Origin: Cyanosarcina radialis HA8281-LM2
GTDB lineage: Bacteria; Cyanobacteriota; Cyanobacteriia; Cyanobacteriales; CCAP-1448
Assembly (NCBI GenBank): GCA_019359615.1
Contig: JAHHHA010000028.1
Location: 1 to 64,000 of the forward strand
Length of the DNA stretch: 64,000 nt
Direction of reading: 5' to 3'
In this document: in pieces, positions 17,023-25,653 of the stretch
Layout of the letters: each line of letters starts with the position of its first letter
Position numbering within the stretch: the stretch's first letter is position 1
The notes under the pieces: generated by a model
Seen by the model: only the letters and a program-made list of their open reading frames with translations
What the model was told of the DNA's origin: nothing
The model's database searches: none
Made by a program: the position numbers and the translations under genes

Positions 17023-19203
17023 ATGCCTAAGTTCGGTGCATCTGCGGCAATTTTGAGCTTTGCTTTGTTAGTGACTCCCACAGTAGTTCTAGCTCACGGC
17101 GGGCATGGAGACGAATTTTCAGGAGAGAACAAAACGAACCAGTCTACTAGTTCGATTTCAGTCGATCTAGAAACTGCCAAGCGGCTGGGGATTGAAGTCG
17201 AGCCAGTTAGCCGCCAACGACTGGCGATCGCGATTAAATCTACAGGGCAAATTGAAGCCTTACCCAACCGTCAGGTAGAAGTCAAAGCTCCTGTAGATGG
17301 CACTCTAGTAGAATTGTTAGTGCAACCAGGCGATCGCGTCAAACAAGGTCAACCAGTGGCGGTGTTATCGAGCGCCGAACTAGCTCAACTGCGGACTGAA
17401 GCTCTAACTAAACAAGCTGAAGCTCAACCAGATCTCCAGAAAGCTCAAGCAGATTTAAATTTAGCTAGACAAAACTACGATCGCCAGCGCACGATTACTG
17501 AAGCCGAAATCGCCCAAGCTCAAACTCAATTAATAGCGGCCCAGAAACAGTACGATCGCGATCGCTCGTTGGTAAATCGGGGCGAGTTGGTAGCCGTAGC
17601 GCGAGAAAACTATCAGCGTCAAGTGCAAATTGCCAATGCGGAAATTACCCAGGCTCAAACTCAACTAACAGCCGCTCAGAAACAATACGATCGCGATCTG
17701 GCTTTAGTTAACAGTGCCCCTTTAGTAGCAGTGGCAAAACAAAACTATCAACGTCAGGTGCAAATCGCTGATGCCGAGATCGAGCAAGCGAAAACCCAAC
17801 TAGCAGTGGCTCAAGAAAAGTACGATCGCGATAAAACCTTGGCAGAAGCAGGCGCTCTCCCGCGACGGCAAATGATGGAATCGAAAGCGCAGCTAGCCGA
17901 AGCGCAAGCTCTATTAGTAAAAGCTCAGAGTCGCCAAAATGTCCTGCAAGCCGAAACCGAAATCCAACGCGCTCAGGTGGAACTCCCACTGCGAGATCTG
18001 CGAGAATCCCAAGCTAAGTTAGCCGAAGCGCAAGCTCAACTGGTGAGAGCTAAACAGCGGGCCAATGTCTTGCAAGCCGACACCGAACTCAAACGCGCCC
18101 AAACCGAACTGCCGCTGCGAGAACTGCGAGAATCTGAAGCGAAGCTGGCAGAAGCGAAAGCCTCATTTACTAGGGCGCTGAGTCGTCGGGAAATGTTGGG
18201 GGCAGAAAACCAAGTTAAAGTGGCTCAGTCGAATCTGCAAGCCGCACAGTCTCGCGTCCGTTTGGCTTCGACAGCTTATCAAACTCGGTTGCAACAACTA
18301 GGAGCGATCGCTAACGAGCGCGGACAAATAACGGTGCTGGCTCCGATTTCCGGGACGGTAGCCGATCGAGAAGTCACCCAGAAAGAATCGGTATTGGCAT
18401 CGGAAACGCCGTTGATGACGATTCTCAACGAGACTAGCGTGTTTGCTACGGCTAATATCTATGAAAAAGATCTAAATCGAGTCGGGAAAGGGCAAGAAGT
18501 CAGGGTGAAAATCGCGAGTTTGCCCGATCGCACCTTCACGGGCAGGATAAGCGTCGTCGGTTCGACTGTAGCCGGAGAAACGCGGGTAGTAGCAGTTAAA
18601 GCGGCGATCGATAATAGCGAAGGCGTGCTGAAGCCAGGAATGTTTGCCGAATTAGAAATTCTCACCAATGAGAGAACTAATGGGACTTTGGCAATTCCTA
18701 GTGCGGCTGTAGTTGATGCTAACGGCAAAACCATCGTTTACGTCCAAAACGGTAATGCCTATCAAGCAACTGAAGTAACGTTAGGTCAAACTTCTGGAGA
18801 TTTAGTTGAGGTCAAAAGCGGTTTATTTGAAGACGATGAGATCGTGACTCAACGCGCTCCTCAGCTTTATGCCCAATCTTTACGGGGTGGAAACAAAACA
18901 GAGGAGCAAGGGAATACAGAAGCCCAGAAACCAAGCGAAAATTCTAACTCTCAGCCTTTGTTGCCTTGGTGGGGGATAACGCTATTAGGAGGAGCGATCG
19001 CTGTTGGCACTTTCTTTGCAGGGAATTTCTGGGCCAATCGTCGCCTTAAATCTCGCTTGTTGTTCGCAGGAAACTCACCAACCGAGGCCGTTGCTGAGGA
19101 AATCCCAGTCGATCTTGACGGTCACAAGCAGCCAACATTGTCTGGCACACCTATAGATATTGGCGAGCCTGAAAAGCCGCAGAAGACGCACCCGATGAAT
19201 TAG
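17023..19203 (+). CDS. RND periplasmic adaptor (CusB/HlyD family) with unusually long coiled coil
   Basis: A 726-residue membrane-fusion protein that should link an RND pump to an outer-membrane channel. It has a signal peptide (about 1-24, LAHGGHGDE after it, a possible metal site), a lipoyl-like half (about 60-115: VEVKAPVDGTLVELLVQPGDRVKQGQ), then about 310 residues of coiled-coil hairpin. This includes tandem 45-residue repeats with QYDRD...YQRQVQIAxAEI and later 42-residue LRESxAKLAEA units. The second lipoyl half and beta-barrel follow (about 430-560), and a C-terminal membrane helix at about 640-662 is atypical. Typical CusB/CzcB proteins have about 400-520 residues. It has its own CopR-like box and no adjacent RND gene on the same strand. 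Confidence 0.88.
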   Translation: MPKFGASAAILSFALLVTPTVVLAHGGHGDEFSGENKTNQSTSSISVDLETAKRLGIEVEPVSRQRLAIAIKSTGQIEALPNRQVEVKAPVDGTLVELLVQPGDRVKQGQPVAVLSSAELAQLRTEALTKQAEAQPDLQKAQADLNLARQNYDRQRTITEAEIAQAQTQLIAAQKQYDRDRSLVNRGELVAVARENYQRQVQIANAEITQAQTQLTAAQKQYDRDLALVNSAPLVAVAKQNYQRQVQIADAEIEQAKTQLAVAQEKYDRDKTLAEAGALPRRQMMESKAQLAEAQALLVKAQSRQNVLQAETEIQRAQVELPLRDLRESQAKLAEAQAQLVRAKQRANVLQADTELKRAQTELPLRELRESEAKLAEAKASFTRALSRREMLGAENQVKVAQSNLQAAQSRVRLASTAYQTRLQQLGAIANERGQITVLAPISGTVADREVTQKESVLASETPLMTILNETSVFATANIYEKDLNRVGKGQEVRVKIASLPDRTFTGRISVVGSTVAGETRVVAVKAAIDNSEGVLKPGMFAELEILTNERTNGTLAIPSAAVVDANGKTIVYVQNGNAYQATEVTLGQTSGDLVEVKSGLFEDDEIVTQRAPQLYAQSLRGGNKTEEQGNTEAQKPSENSNSQPLLPWWGITLLGGAIAVGTFFAGNFWANRRLKSRLLFAGNSPTEAVAEEIPVDLDGHKQPTLSGTPIDIGEPEKPQKTHPMN

Positions 19204-19230
19204 CTAAGTTCAAACTAGGAGCTTGAAACT

Positions 19231-19263
19231 CAATCCAAAATCCAAAATCTAAAATCCAAAATC
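19231..19263. repeat. CCAAAAT tandem heptamer
   Basis: The same repeat as at 16911-16943, followed directly by ATCGCTTGAC of the oxidase promoter. Confidence 0.8.
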
Positions 19264-19265
19264 GC

Positions 19266-19296
19266 TTGACTGTCCAGTTAGCTGGAGTATTTAGAT
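19266..19296 (+). promoter_or_regulatory. MerR/CueR-type promoter of the multicopper oxidase
   Basis: TTGACT at 19266-19271 and TTAGAT at 19291-19296, separated by 19 bp, with a 22-bp dyad ACTGTCCAG-TTAG-CTGGAGTAT across the spacer. The overlong 19-bp spacer and the CCAG...CTGG dyad are the hallmarks of CueR-activated copper promoters. It lies 55 bp upstream of the oxidase start. The same ACTGTCCAG half-site is found at the Atx1/CopA promoter (43955). Confidence 0.8.
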
Positions 19297-19351
19297 TAAG
19301 GGATAGAGCGATCGAATCTCTGACCGCTCGTAATTTAAGTAAGTTTAGGTA

Positions 19352-20860
19352 ATGATTATGAAACTTCGTCGCCGTCATTTTCTGGCCCTTGGTGCGGCTA
19401 GTGCGGGTGGCGTTTTACTTTCCCGTTGGGCGATCGGACAAAAGCAAATCTCACCATCTGCGATTCTTACAGAACGCTACAGGAACGCCCTAGCGTACAA
19501 AAGCCAGGATGGTTTGCTGGAAATGAATCTAGAAGCTGGCAATGCCGTCGTGCGGTTGGGCGATCGGCAAGCACACCTTCTAAGTTATAACGGGCAGGTT
19601 CCGGCTCCCCGATTAGAAGCCAAACCGGGAGACACGGTAAGAATTCACTTCCGCAACAAGCTCTCTGAACCTACAAATCTTCACTATCACGGCTTGCACG
19701 TCACCCCGACTGGCAAGGGCGATAATGCCTTTTTGAGCATCCCGCCGAACGAACGCCTAACCTACGAATTCAAGATTCCAACAAATCATCCTGCTGGAAC
19801 CTTTTGGTATCACCCCCACCATCACGGCCATGTGGCCGAACAAGTGTTTGGTGGATTAGCAGGTTTGTTTATCGTCCGAGGAGATTTAGATGAAATCCCG
19901 GAGGTGAAAGCGGCCCGGGAACAGTTTTTGGTTCTTCAAGATTTCGCTCTCAATGCCGACGGACGGATCGAGCCTCCTAACCATATGGCTATGATGATGG
20001 GGCGCGAAGGCTCGTTGGTGACGGCCAACGGACAGGTTAATCCCACTTTGGCGATCGCTTCTGGTGGTTTATTGCGCTTGCGGCTGCTGAACGCTTCCCC
20101 ATCCCGTTTTTATCGGTTGGCTTTAGAAGACCATCCCCTCTATCTGATTGCCAGCGATGGCGGCGCGATCGCACAACCCGTCGAACTCCGCGAACTGCTG
20201 CTGACACCTGGGGAACGGGCTGAAGTGTTGGTGAAAGGCGATCGCCCTGCCGGACAATACCGCCTGTTGAATCTCCCCTACGATCGAGGTGGCATGGGCA
20301 TGATGGGTAACGAGGGGATGATGCCAGGTATGGGTGGTATGAGGCACAACCAAGGCAGTCAATCCCCACAGCCGTTAGCAACCTTGACCTATCGAGAGTC
20401 TACCACCTCCCTACCGTTACCTAAAAAGCTAATGGCAGTGGAATCGTTACCCAAGCCTGGTAATACTCGCCGGATTGAACTATCAATGGCGATGGCAATG
20501 GGCACCGGGATGGTATTTCTCTTCAACGGCCAAACCTTCGATCCGCAACGGATTGATGCCAGCGTGTCACTTGGCACTGTAGAAGACTGGGAATTGGTCA
20601 ATGCCGATCCCGATCGCATGGATCACCCATTCCACCTACATATCAATCCCTTTCAGGTGATTTCTCGCAACGGACAACCAGAACCTTACCCAGCCTGGAA
20701 AGATACGGTGTTAGTCAAAGGTGGGGAAACCGTTCGGATTCGGGTTCCGTTCAGAGACTTTACCGGAAAAACCGTGTATCATTGCCACGTTCTCGACCAC
20801 GAAGATTTGGGCATGATGGGTACGCTGGAGATTGGCACTCGATCGGGAAGACCGAGTTAA
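19352..20860 (+). CDS. Periplasmic multicopper oxidase (CueO/CopA-like)
   Basis: A 502-residue oxidase that probably converts Cu(I) to the less toxic Cu(II) in the periplasm. The N-terminus KLRRRHFLALGAA is a twin-arginine (Tat) signal, fitting export of a folded copper enzyme. All four copper motifs are present: HYHGLHV (near 113), WYHPHHHGHV (near 153), HPFHLHINPF (near 427) and HCHVLDHEDLGMM (near 475), giving the T1 and trinuclear sites. A Met-rich loop at about 310-330 (GMGMMGNEGMMPGMGGM) resembles the Cu(I)-binding insert of CueO. It is controlled by the CueR-type promoter upstream. The start could also be the ATG at 19358. Confidence 0.92.
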   Translation: MIMKLRRRHFLALGAASAGGVLLSRWAIGQKQISPSAILTERYRNALAYKSQDGLLEMNLEAGNAVVRLGDRQAHLLSYNGQVPAPRLEAKPGDTVRIHFRNKLSEPTNLHYHGLHVTPTGKGDNAFLSIPPNERLTYEFKIPTNHPAGTFWYHPHHHGHVAEQVFGGLAGLFIVRGDLDEIPEVKAAREQFLVLQDFALNADGRIEPPNHMAMMMGREGSLVTANGQVNPTLAIASGGLLRLRLLNASPSRFYRLALEDHPLYLIASDGGAIAQPVELRELLLTPGERAEVLVKGDRPAGQYRLLNLPYDRGGMGMMGNEGMMPGMGGMRHNQGSQSPQPLATLTYRESTTSLPLPKKLMAVESLPKPGNTRRIELSMAMAMGTGMVFLFNGQTFDPQRIDASVSLGTVEDWELVNADPDRMDHPFHLHINPFQVISRNGQPEPYPAWKDTVLVKGGETVRIRVPFRDFTGKTVYHCHVLDHEDLGMMGTLEIGTRSGRPS

Positions 20861-21375
20861 TGGCTCAAATTGCCCCAGCGGTTAGGTCTGGTACTAGAAA
20901 GCTGGCGTTTAACGAACCAGAGGATGAGGGGTGGTAGCAACAACCACTGAAGCAGCGGCGTTAATCCCGTCCCCGCAATCGGCAGTGTCGGCATGAGATT
21001 GTTATATTGCCAACGGTTCCAGATTTCAGTAGCTAAAAATTCAAAGGTTGCAGTGATGACAATGCCTACCAAAATAAAGATAGCCATTTGCCACAGGCTT
21101 GGCTGGCGGAACCACTGGCGAGATCTCGATCGGGCGGCGACTGCCCAAAAAGCAGCGATCGAAATTCCTATATCTCCTACAGTGGCCACCGTGCAGTTTT
21201 GAATCACATTTAAGCAAGAGAAATCGGGTGGAATCTGATAAAACAACATTTGCTGGATCTCCCAAAAGAAGTTCAGCAAAAAAGAGAAAACAGCGATGTT
21301 CCACTCTGGTAAGTTTAACCACTGACTGAGACGAAAGGTGCTGAAGTGAGGCATAGGACAATCGGTTACTTTCAT
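20857..21375 (-). CDS. Four-helix membrane protein of unknown function
   Basis: A 172-residue integral membrane protein with hydrophobic segments near 28-50, 62-82, 92-115 and 135-158. Notable are FLLNFFWEIQQMLFY and EIWNRWQYNNLMPTLPIAGTGLTPLLQWLLLP. The pattern FWE...NRWxY recalls small membrane proteins of carotenoid- or lipid-related families, but no assignment is justified. It overlaps the methyltransferase upstream by 4 bp, so the two are translated together. Its 3' end overlaps the 3' end of the oxidase gene on the other strand by 4 bp. Confidence 0.7.
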   Translation of the reverse strand: MKVTDCPMPHFSTFRLSQWLNLPEWNIAVFSFLLNFFWEIQQMLFYQIPPDFSCLNVIQNCTVATVGDIGISIAAFWAVAARSRSRQWFRQPSLWQMAIFILVGIVITATFEFLATEIWNRWQYNNLMPTLPIAGTGLTPLLQWLLLPPLILWFVKRQLSSTRPNRWGNLSH

Positions 21376-22007
21376 TTGGTGGCGATCGCGCAGAACCCCT
21401 GCTCTGTTTCTACCAAATGTACCTCAGTAAATCCGGCAGCCGCGATCGTTTCAGGCAATCCAGTCCTTGACTGCCCAGACTGACGAGTAAACCCAAGTGC
21501 CATCCTGCCACCCACCTTCATCACCCGTCGCATTTCTCGCAGTCCGACGATCGCATCCGACCAAACTTGCATGGAGTTAATCGCCAAGGCTTTATCGAAC
21601 GTGTCGTCAGCAAAGGGCAATGCTTCCACCGAGCCATAGTGGAGTTGCACCGAGCCTGCCTCGATCGCTTTGGCATTTCGCGCTCTAGCTTGCTCGACCA
21701 TTTCCTGGGAAGCGTCAACGCCTGCTACATAACCAGTTGGCATCATCGCCGCCAGAATTTCAATGCTGACTCCAGGGCCGAACCCAACTTCTAGCACTGT
21801 TTCATCTGGCCGAACGTCAAGCAGATCGATCGCCCAGCTAATAAAATCGCGCTTCGTGCGGGCTAATATGAAACCTCCTAACCGCCCCAGTAGACTCTTG
21901 GGTCGTCCAAACATTTGCATCAGAAGACTGTCTGCAATACCTGAACGTTTTTGTTCTTGCCGATCGTCGTGCATCGTCTCGACCCTCTTTTTAACAAACG
22001 TTGCCAA
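21372..22007 (-). CDS. Class I SAM-dependent methyltransferase (UbiE/Methyltransf_11 type)
   Basis: A 211-residue methyltransferase. Motif I is VLEVGFGPGVSIEIL (about 75-90), followed by GVDASQEMVEQA (motif post I), YGSVEALPFADDTFD (motif II) and MRRVMKVGGRMALGF. The substrate is unknown; UbiE-like small-molecule methylation is likely. The start may be the internal ATG at 21974 (MHDDRQ). It forms a two-gene unit with the membrane protein at 20857-21375, which suggests a lipophilic or membrane substrate, by inference. Confidence 0.82.
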   Translation of the reverse strand: MATFVKKRVETMHDDRQEQKRSGIADSLLMQMFGRPKSLLGRLGGFILARTKRDFISWAIDLLDVRPDETVLEVGFGPGVSIEILAAMMPTGYVAGVDASQEMVEQARARNAKAIEAGSVQLHYGSVEALPFADDTFDKALAINSMQVWSDAIVGLREMRRVMKVGGRMALGFTRQSGQSRTGLPETIAAAGFTEVHLVETEQGFCAIATK

Positions 22008-22225
22008 CTGTTTTGCGACTCATCAAAGGCTCGATCGAGCGGTCTTGGAACTGTCGATTAACATCACGCTTCTCAGACAATGGCAATTGTTTCGATCGTT
22101 ATCTACTATCTTGAGAAGCAATTTTGGGATTGACACTTAGCAGGCAACGGCTCGTGCAACGCTATCGACACAACTAAATAGGCGGACAAAAATATTGGTG
22201 AGGGCAGGGCGGGTTTTGTTGGGCA

Positions 22226-22750
22226 TTAAATCCTTGTTATGCCGAACTCCTGTTTTAGTTGGGCAACCCAGGCTTTAATCCGTTCTTCTGTCAAGTCAGA
22301 TTGGTTATCTTCATCGAGTGCTAAACCTACAAACTTACCATTACGCACTGCTTTAGACTCACTAAAATCATAGCCATCGGTAGACCAGTAGCCTACAGTT
22401 TCACCACCTAACTCTGAAATTTTTTCTTCTAAAGTCCCCATGGCATCTTGGAAGGAGTCCGCGTAACCATTCCGATCTCCCTCGCCAAAATAAGCAACTT
22501 TCTTGCCGCTGAAATCAATATTATTTAGTTCGTCCTCATAGAAACTATCCCAATCTTCTTGAAGTTGACCGATATTCCAAGTGGGGCATCCAATAATAAT
22601 TTTGTCGTACCGATCGAAGTCACTCGGTTCGACTTTGGAAATATCATAAGCCTCTACTATACTCTCACCCCCAAACTCCTTCTGAATCATTTCACCCGCA
22701 GTTTGGGTATAGCCTGTTTGAGTTCCATAAAATAAACCAATTTTAGACAT
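22226..22750 (-). CDS. isiB: Long-chain flavodoxin
   Basis: A 174-residue soluble FMN electron carrier that replaces ferredoxin under iron limitation. The phosphate loop GTQTGYTQTAG (residues 9-19), the aromatic FMN contacts in PTWNIGQLQEDW (about 56-67) and in the YFGEGDRNGYADSF region (about 93-106), and the inserted loop of the long-chain class are all visible. Residues EGDRNGYADSF replace the more usual TGDQIGYxDNF, a modest divergence. It stands alone and is divergent from the SbnA-like operon across 340 bp that holds metal-type operators. Confidence 0.93.
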   Translation of the reverse strand: MSKIGLFYGTQTGYTQTAGEMIQKEFGGESIVEAYDISKVEPSDFDRYDKIIIGCPTWNIGQLQEDWDSFYEDELNNIDFSGKKVAYFGEGDRNGYADSFQDAMGTLEEKISELGGETVGYWSTDGYDFSESKAVRNGKFVGLALDEDNQSDLTEERIKAWVAQLKQEFGITRI

Positions 22751-22804
22751 AATTTATTTGGTCAATACTAAACGATCGATCTAAGATAATCAATCATTCT
22801 ATAG

Positions 22805-22835
22805 TTACACCTCTAGCCCAAGAAAGAGGTATAAT
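22805..22835 (+). promoter_or_regulatory. MerR-type promoter between flavodoxin and the SbnA-like operon
   Basis: TTACAC (22805-22810) and TATAAT (22830-22835) with a 19-bp spacer that carries the dyad ACCTCT...AGAGGT (22809-22814 and 22825-22830). Geometry equals the other MerR-type promoters in the window. It points toward the SbnA-like gene, whose start is 256 bp away. The target metal is not deducible. Confidence 0.45.
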
Positions 22836-22857
22836 TTCTTCCTTCAGATGTAGACAA

Positions 22858-22875
22858 ATTTCATCCTGCTTTCAT
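22858..22875 (+). promoter_or_regulatory. CopR-like direct repeat, distal copy
   Basis: ATTTCAT-CCTGC-TTTCAT, upstream of the SbnA-like operon and 72 bp before a second box. Confidence 0.55.
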
Positions 22876-22946
22876 CTCGATCGCCAAACTAAAAATAACG
22901 ATTAAGCCTGGATAATCTCGAAACATTTTAGGTGAATCATATGGCG

Positions 22947-23013
22947 ATTTCATACCGATTTCATTTCTCTACGGCAAGCTGAAGCTGTAAAGAATTCTGG
23001 CGTTTTTTAAACC
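22947..23013 (+). promoter_or_regulatory. Promoter module shared with the repeat-protein gene (copy 1)
   Basis: It begins with a CopR-like box ATTTCAT-ACCGA-TTTCAT, then a conserved stretch CGGCAAGCTGAAG.TGTAAAGAATTCTGG and a small hairpin TTCTGG...CCAGAA. The same 65-bp module is at 25545-25611 with about 80 percent identity. TGTAAAGAAT is a plausible extended -10 region, and the TTCTGG/CCAGAA stem would be at the 5' end of the transcript. The duplication implies co-regulation of the two transcripts. Confidence 0.65.
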
Positions 23014-23091
23014 AGAAACTAGGGTGAAATTTACAGCGGTCGATCGCTTTCACCAGGACTAATTGTTGTCAATTTTGCAGGATATCAATTA

Positions 23092-24168
23092 ATGCTTCAA
23101 GTTTTTAAAACGGCTCTGAAATCGCCTCTGGCTAACGATCTAACTGAGGCAATCGGACAAGTCCCGATCGTGCGCCTCAATCGCTTAAGCGAACTTTGTC
23201 AGCATTACGAATTTTATCTCAAGTTAGAATCTTGTAACCCCGGCGGCAGCATTAAAGAGAAAAATGCCGCGTATCTGGTTCAACACGCCGAACGTACCGG
23301 ACTGCTTGCTCCTGGCGGCACGATCGTTGAATCTAGTTCTGGTAATTTCGGCATTGGTTTAGCAACGATCGGTGCAGCGCGAGGCTATCGGGTGACGATC
23401 GTTGTCGATGCCAAAACTCCGCCCCCGATTCGGCGAATGCTGGCTGCCTATGGAGCAGAATTGGTAGATGTTCCCCTGAGCGCGGCAGATGCCAATGGGT
23501 CGATGCAAGTGGCGAGGATGCAAAAAGCCAAAGAACTGGCTCAAAGTATTCCTGGTGCTTGGTATCCCTGTCAACACTGCAATCCAGAAAACCCGACTGC
23601 TCACGAACAATTCACCGCGAGGGAAATCGAACAGGCATTCGGCGGCGCACCGGATGCGATCGTCCTCGGAGTTAGTACGGCGGGACAATTAGGGGGGATT
23701 AGCCGATACTTTAAACACCGCTATCCCCAAACTCGAATTGTGGGCGTAGATGTAGCAGGTTCGGCGATTTTTGGCACGCCGCCTCACCCCTATAAAATGA
23801 CAGGATTGGGGTTATCTTTTGTCCCACCTAATTTCGATCCAATGGTACTGGATGCAGCTTATTCTGTCAGCGATCGCTTGGCTTTCTCTGTTTGTCATGC
23901 CCTGGCACGTCGAGAAGGCTTGTTGCTGGGAGGCTCGACGGGAGCAATTGCCGCCGCCGCTCTAGCTTACAGCAGGCAGCATCCCCGTCCTCTACGCCTG
24001 GTATTGTTGAACCCGGATCGGGGCGATCGCTATCTCGAAACGGTCTACAATCAGCAATGGCTGTCCCAACAGGGAATTGAAATCTGGGAAGGAAAAGCCC
24101 TCACCGCTACAATTAACTCCCTGCAAAGCGTCCCTCTTACTCTGGTGCGACAGCAACAATCGGCATAA
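23092..24168 (+). CDS. SbnA-like PLP-dependent synthase (cysteine-synthase fold)
   Basis: A 358-residue fold-type II PLP enzyme. The PLP lysine is in GGSIKEKNAAY (about residue 62), followed by ESSSGNFGIGLA (phosphate/substrate loop, near 84-95) and a C-terminal GGSTGAIAAAAL loop. The segment PGAWYPCQHCNPENPTAHE is characteristic of the SbnA subgroup, which joins O-phosphoserine with glutamate to give N-(2-amino-2-carboxyethyl)-glutamate, a precursor of 2,3-diaminopropionate in staphyloferrin B. Simple cysteine synthase is less likely. An SbnB partner is absent. The MATE-like exporter gene starts 3 bp after the stop, indicating an operon that makes and exports a small amino acid or metallophore-like product, which is inference. 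Confidence 0.8.
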   Translation: MLQVFKTALKSPLANDLTEAIGQVPIVRLNRLSELCQHYEFYLKLESCNPGGSIKEKNAAYLVQHAERTGLLAPGGTIVESSSGNFGIGLATIGAARGYRVTIVVDAKTPPPIRRMLAAYGAELVDVPLSAADANGSMQVARMQKAKELAQSIPGAWYPCQHCNPENPTAHEQFTAREIEQAFGGAPDAIVLGVSTAGQLGGISRYFKHRYPQTRIVGVDVAGSAIFGTPPHPYKMTGLGLSFVPPNFDPMVLDAAYSVSDRLAFSVCHALARREGLLLGGSTGAIAAAALAYSRQHPRPLRLVLLNPDRGDRYLETVYNQQWLSQQGIEIWEGKALTATINSLQSVPLTLVRQQQSA

Positions 24169-24171
24169 ACA

Positions 24172-25488
24172 ATGACCTTAAATGGTTCTCAAAATCCCTC
24201 GAAAATCGGTCTGCTAGATTTGTGGCGGCAATTTATTCCCCTCTCCCTCAGCGATGCGGCCATGGCTTTTGGCGATCCGATGATGACCGCTGCCCTAGCT
24301 CATTTACCCGACGCTAGAGTAAATTTGGCAGCCGTAGGTGTTGCCAAAGCCCTCGCGGTCTTTTTTGAAAGTCCGATTATTATGATTCTGCACGCCTCAA
24401 ATGCTCTGGCACCAACAGCGCGATCGCGTCGTGCTTTGTGGAGATTTACGCTATTAGCAGGGGGCGGATTGAGTGCGCTACTGCTGCTGCTGACTCTGCC
24501 GTTGATGTTCGCCGCGCTGGGGGGGACGCTGTTGGGAATTCCACCCCAATTGCGGCAGACGGTGCAGACGGTGTTGGCGTTAATGTTTCTTTGGCCGTTG
24601 GCGATCGCGTGGCGGCGTTATTTTCAAGGGTTGCTCATCCACACAGGTCATTCCCAAGCCGTGGCTGCTGCTAGCATCGCTCGTCTGGCGATCGTGGCAC
24701 TGGTTTTAATCGTCGGGTTTGCTGTACGGATGTCCGGCGCACTGCTGGCGGGGACTGCTCTGATGGCTGGAGTTATTTTAGAGGCGCTGGTTGTAACCAT
24801 TGCAGCGCGGCAGTTGGGAGCTACTCGGCCGCCTCTACCAACTGATTCTCGCTCAAAGCTACCCACCAATCTCAAAAGCGTGTGGAATTTCTACTGGCCT
24901 TTAGCCTCTTCGATGCTGGTAGTCTGGGGTGGACGTGCCGTTTTGGTGGGGATTATCGCCCGCGCCATCGACGCAAGTATTGCATTGGCGGCTTGGCCTG
25001 CGGCTTGGGGATTAGTTTTGGTGATTGCCAACGCGACTCGGATGGTGCAGCAGGTGATTATTAAAAATCGAGGTGGGGTGAGCGATCGCTTATTAATTGC
25101 ATTTGCCCTCAGTGTGGGTGGGTTTTGTTCGCTACTGTTGCTGCTAGGTAGTACTACTCCATCTGGGTTGCAGGTCGTGCAGAGTTTTATCGGCAACGAT
25201 TTGGCTCTGGTTGAGAGTATCCGTCCCGTGTTGTTGTTGTGCGCGTTTGTGCCGCTCCTGGTGGCGGTACAAAATGCTATTCAGGGTTTTTTAGTGGGGT
25301 CAGGTCAAACCAGAGGTGTCAATTATGCTACTTGGATTGGCACGACTATTTTGTTGCTGGTTGCGTTTAGTGCCGTTCAGCTTGGGGCATCCGGTGCGAT
25401 CGCTGCGGCGATCGCGATGATAGCTGCTTTAGCAATAGAAGTATTATGTTTGGGTTTCAATTTCTACCAGAGCGTTAACCATCGCTAA
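24172..25488 (+). CDS. MATE-like multidrug/metabolite exporter
   Basis: A 438-residue polytopic membrane protein with about 12 hydrophobic helices in two similar halves, consistent with the MATE/MOP superfamily. The first half begins WRQFIPLSLSDAAMAFGDPMM, typical of MATE N-termini that start with a reentrant region and an acidic residue. No drug- or lipid II-specific motif is visible. It immediately follows the SbnA-like gene, so its substrate is probably the product of that enzyme. Codon usage is GC-rich like the neighbouring synthase. The membership in MATE is by overall pattern, not by a signature. Confidence 0.7.
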   Translation: MTLNGSQNPSKIGLLDLWRQFIPLSLSDAAMAFGDPMMTAALAHLPDARVNLAAVGVAKALAVFFESPIIMILHASNALAPTARSRRALWRFTLLAGGGLSALLLLLTLPLMFAALGGTLLGIPPQLRQTVQTVLALMFLWPLAIAWRRYFQGLLIHTGHSQAVAAASIARLAIVALVLIVGFAVRMSGALLAGTALMAGVILEALVVTIAARQLGATRPPLPTDSRSKLPTNLKSVWNFYWPLASSMLVVWGGRAVLVGIIARAIDASIALAAWPAAWGLVLVIANATRMVQQVIIKNRGGVSDRLLIAFALSVGGFCSLLLLLGSTTPSGLQVVQSFIGNDLALVESIRPVLLLCAFVPLLVAVQNAIQGFLVGSGQTRGVNYATWIGTTILLLVAFSAVQLGASGAIAAAIAMIAALAIEVLCLGFNFYQSVNHR

Positions 25489-25544
25489 TTCAAAGCTAGA
25501 ATCCCCTTCCAGATCGCCACCCGAAATGGAGATGTAGTAGTTTA

Positions 25545-25611
25545 ATTTCACGTTAGTTTCATTTCCCTGCGGCAAGCTGAAGATGTAAAGAATTCTGGGG
25601 TTACTCAACCC
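25545..25611 (+). promoter_or_regulatory. Promoter module shared with the SbnA-like operon (copy 2)
   Basis: CopR-like box ATTTCAC-GTTAG-TTTCAT, then CGGCAAGCTGAAGATGTAAAG and the hairpin TTCTGG...CCAGAA, 43 bp before the repeat-protein start. See copy 1 at 22947. Confidence 0.65.
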
Positions 25612-25653
25612 AGAAATTCGATCGAATTATTTAGCAATTATCGGAGGGAAGAT

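Noticed and set aside
22781-22800. Fur box upstream of the flavodoxin gene
   Set aside because: GATAATCAATCATT has only partial similarity to the 19-bp Fur consensus and is 3 bp short, so it is not listed as a site.
21372-24168. BMAA biosynthesis from the SbnA-like enzyme plus the nearby methyltransferase
   Set aside because: The methyltransferase is on the opposite strand with a membrane protein partner and resembles UbiE, so there is no support beyond proximity.
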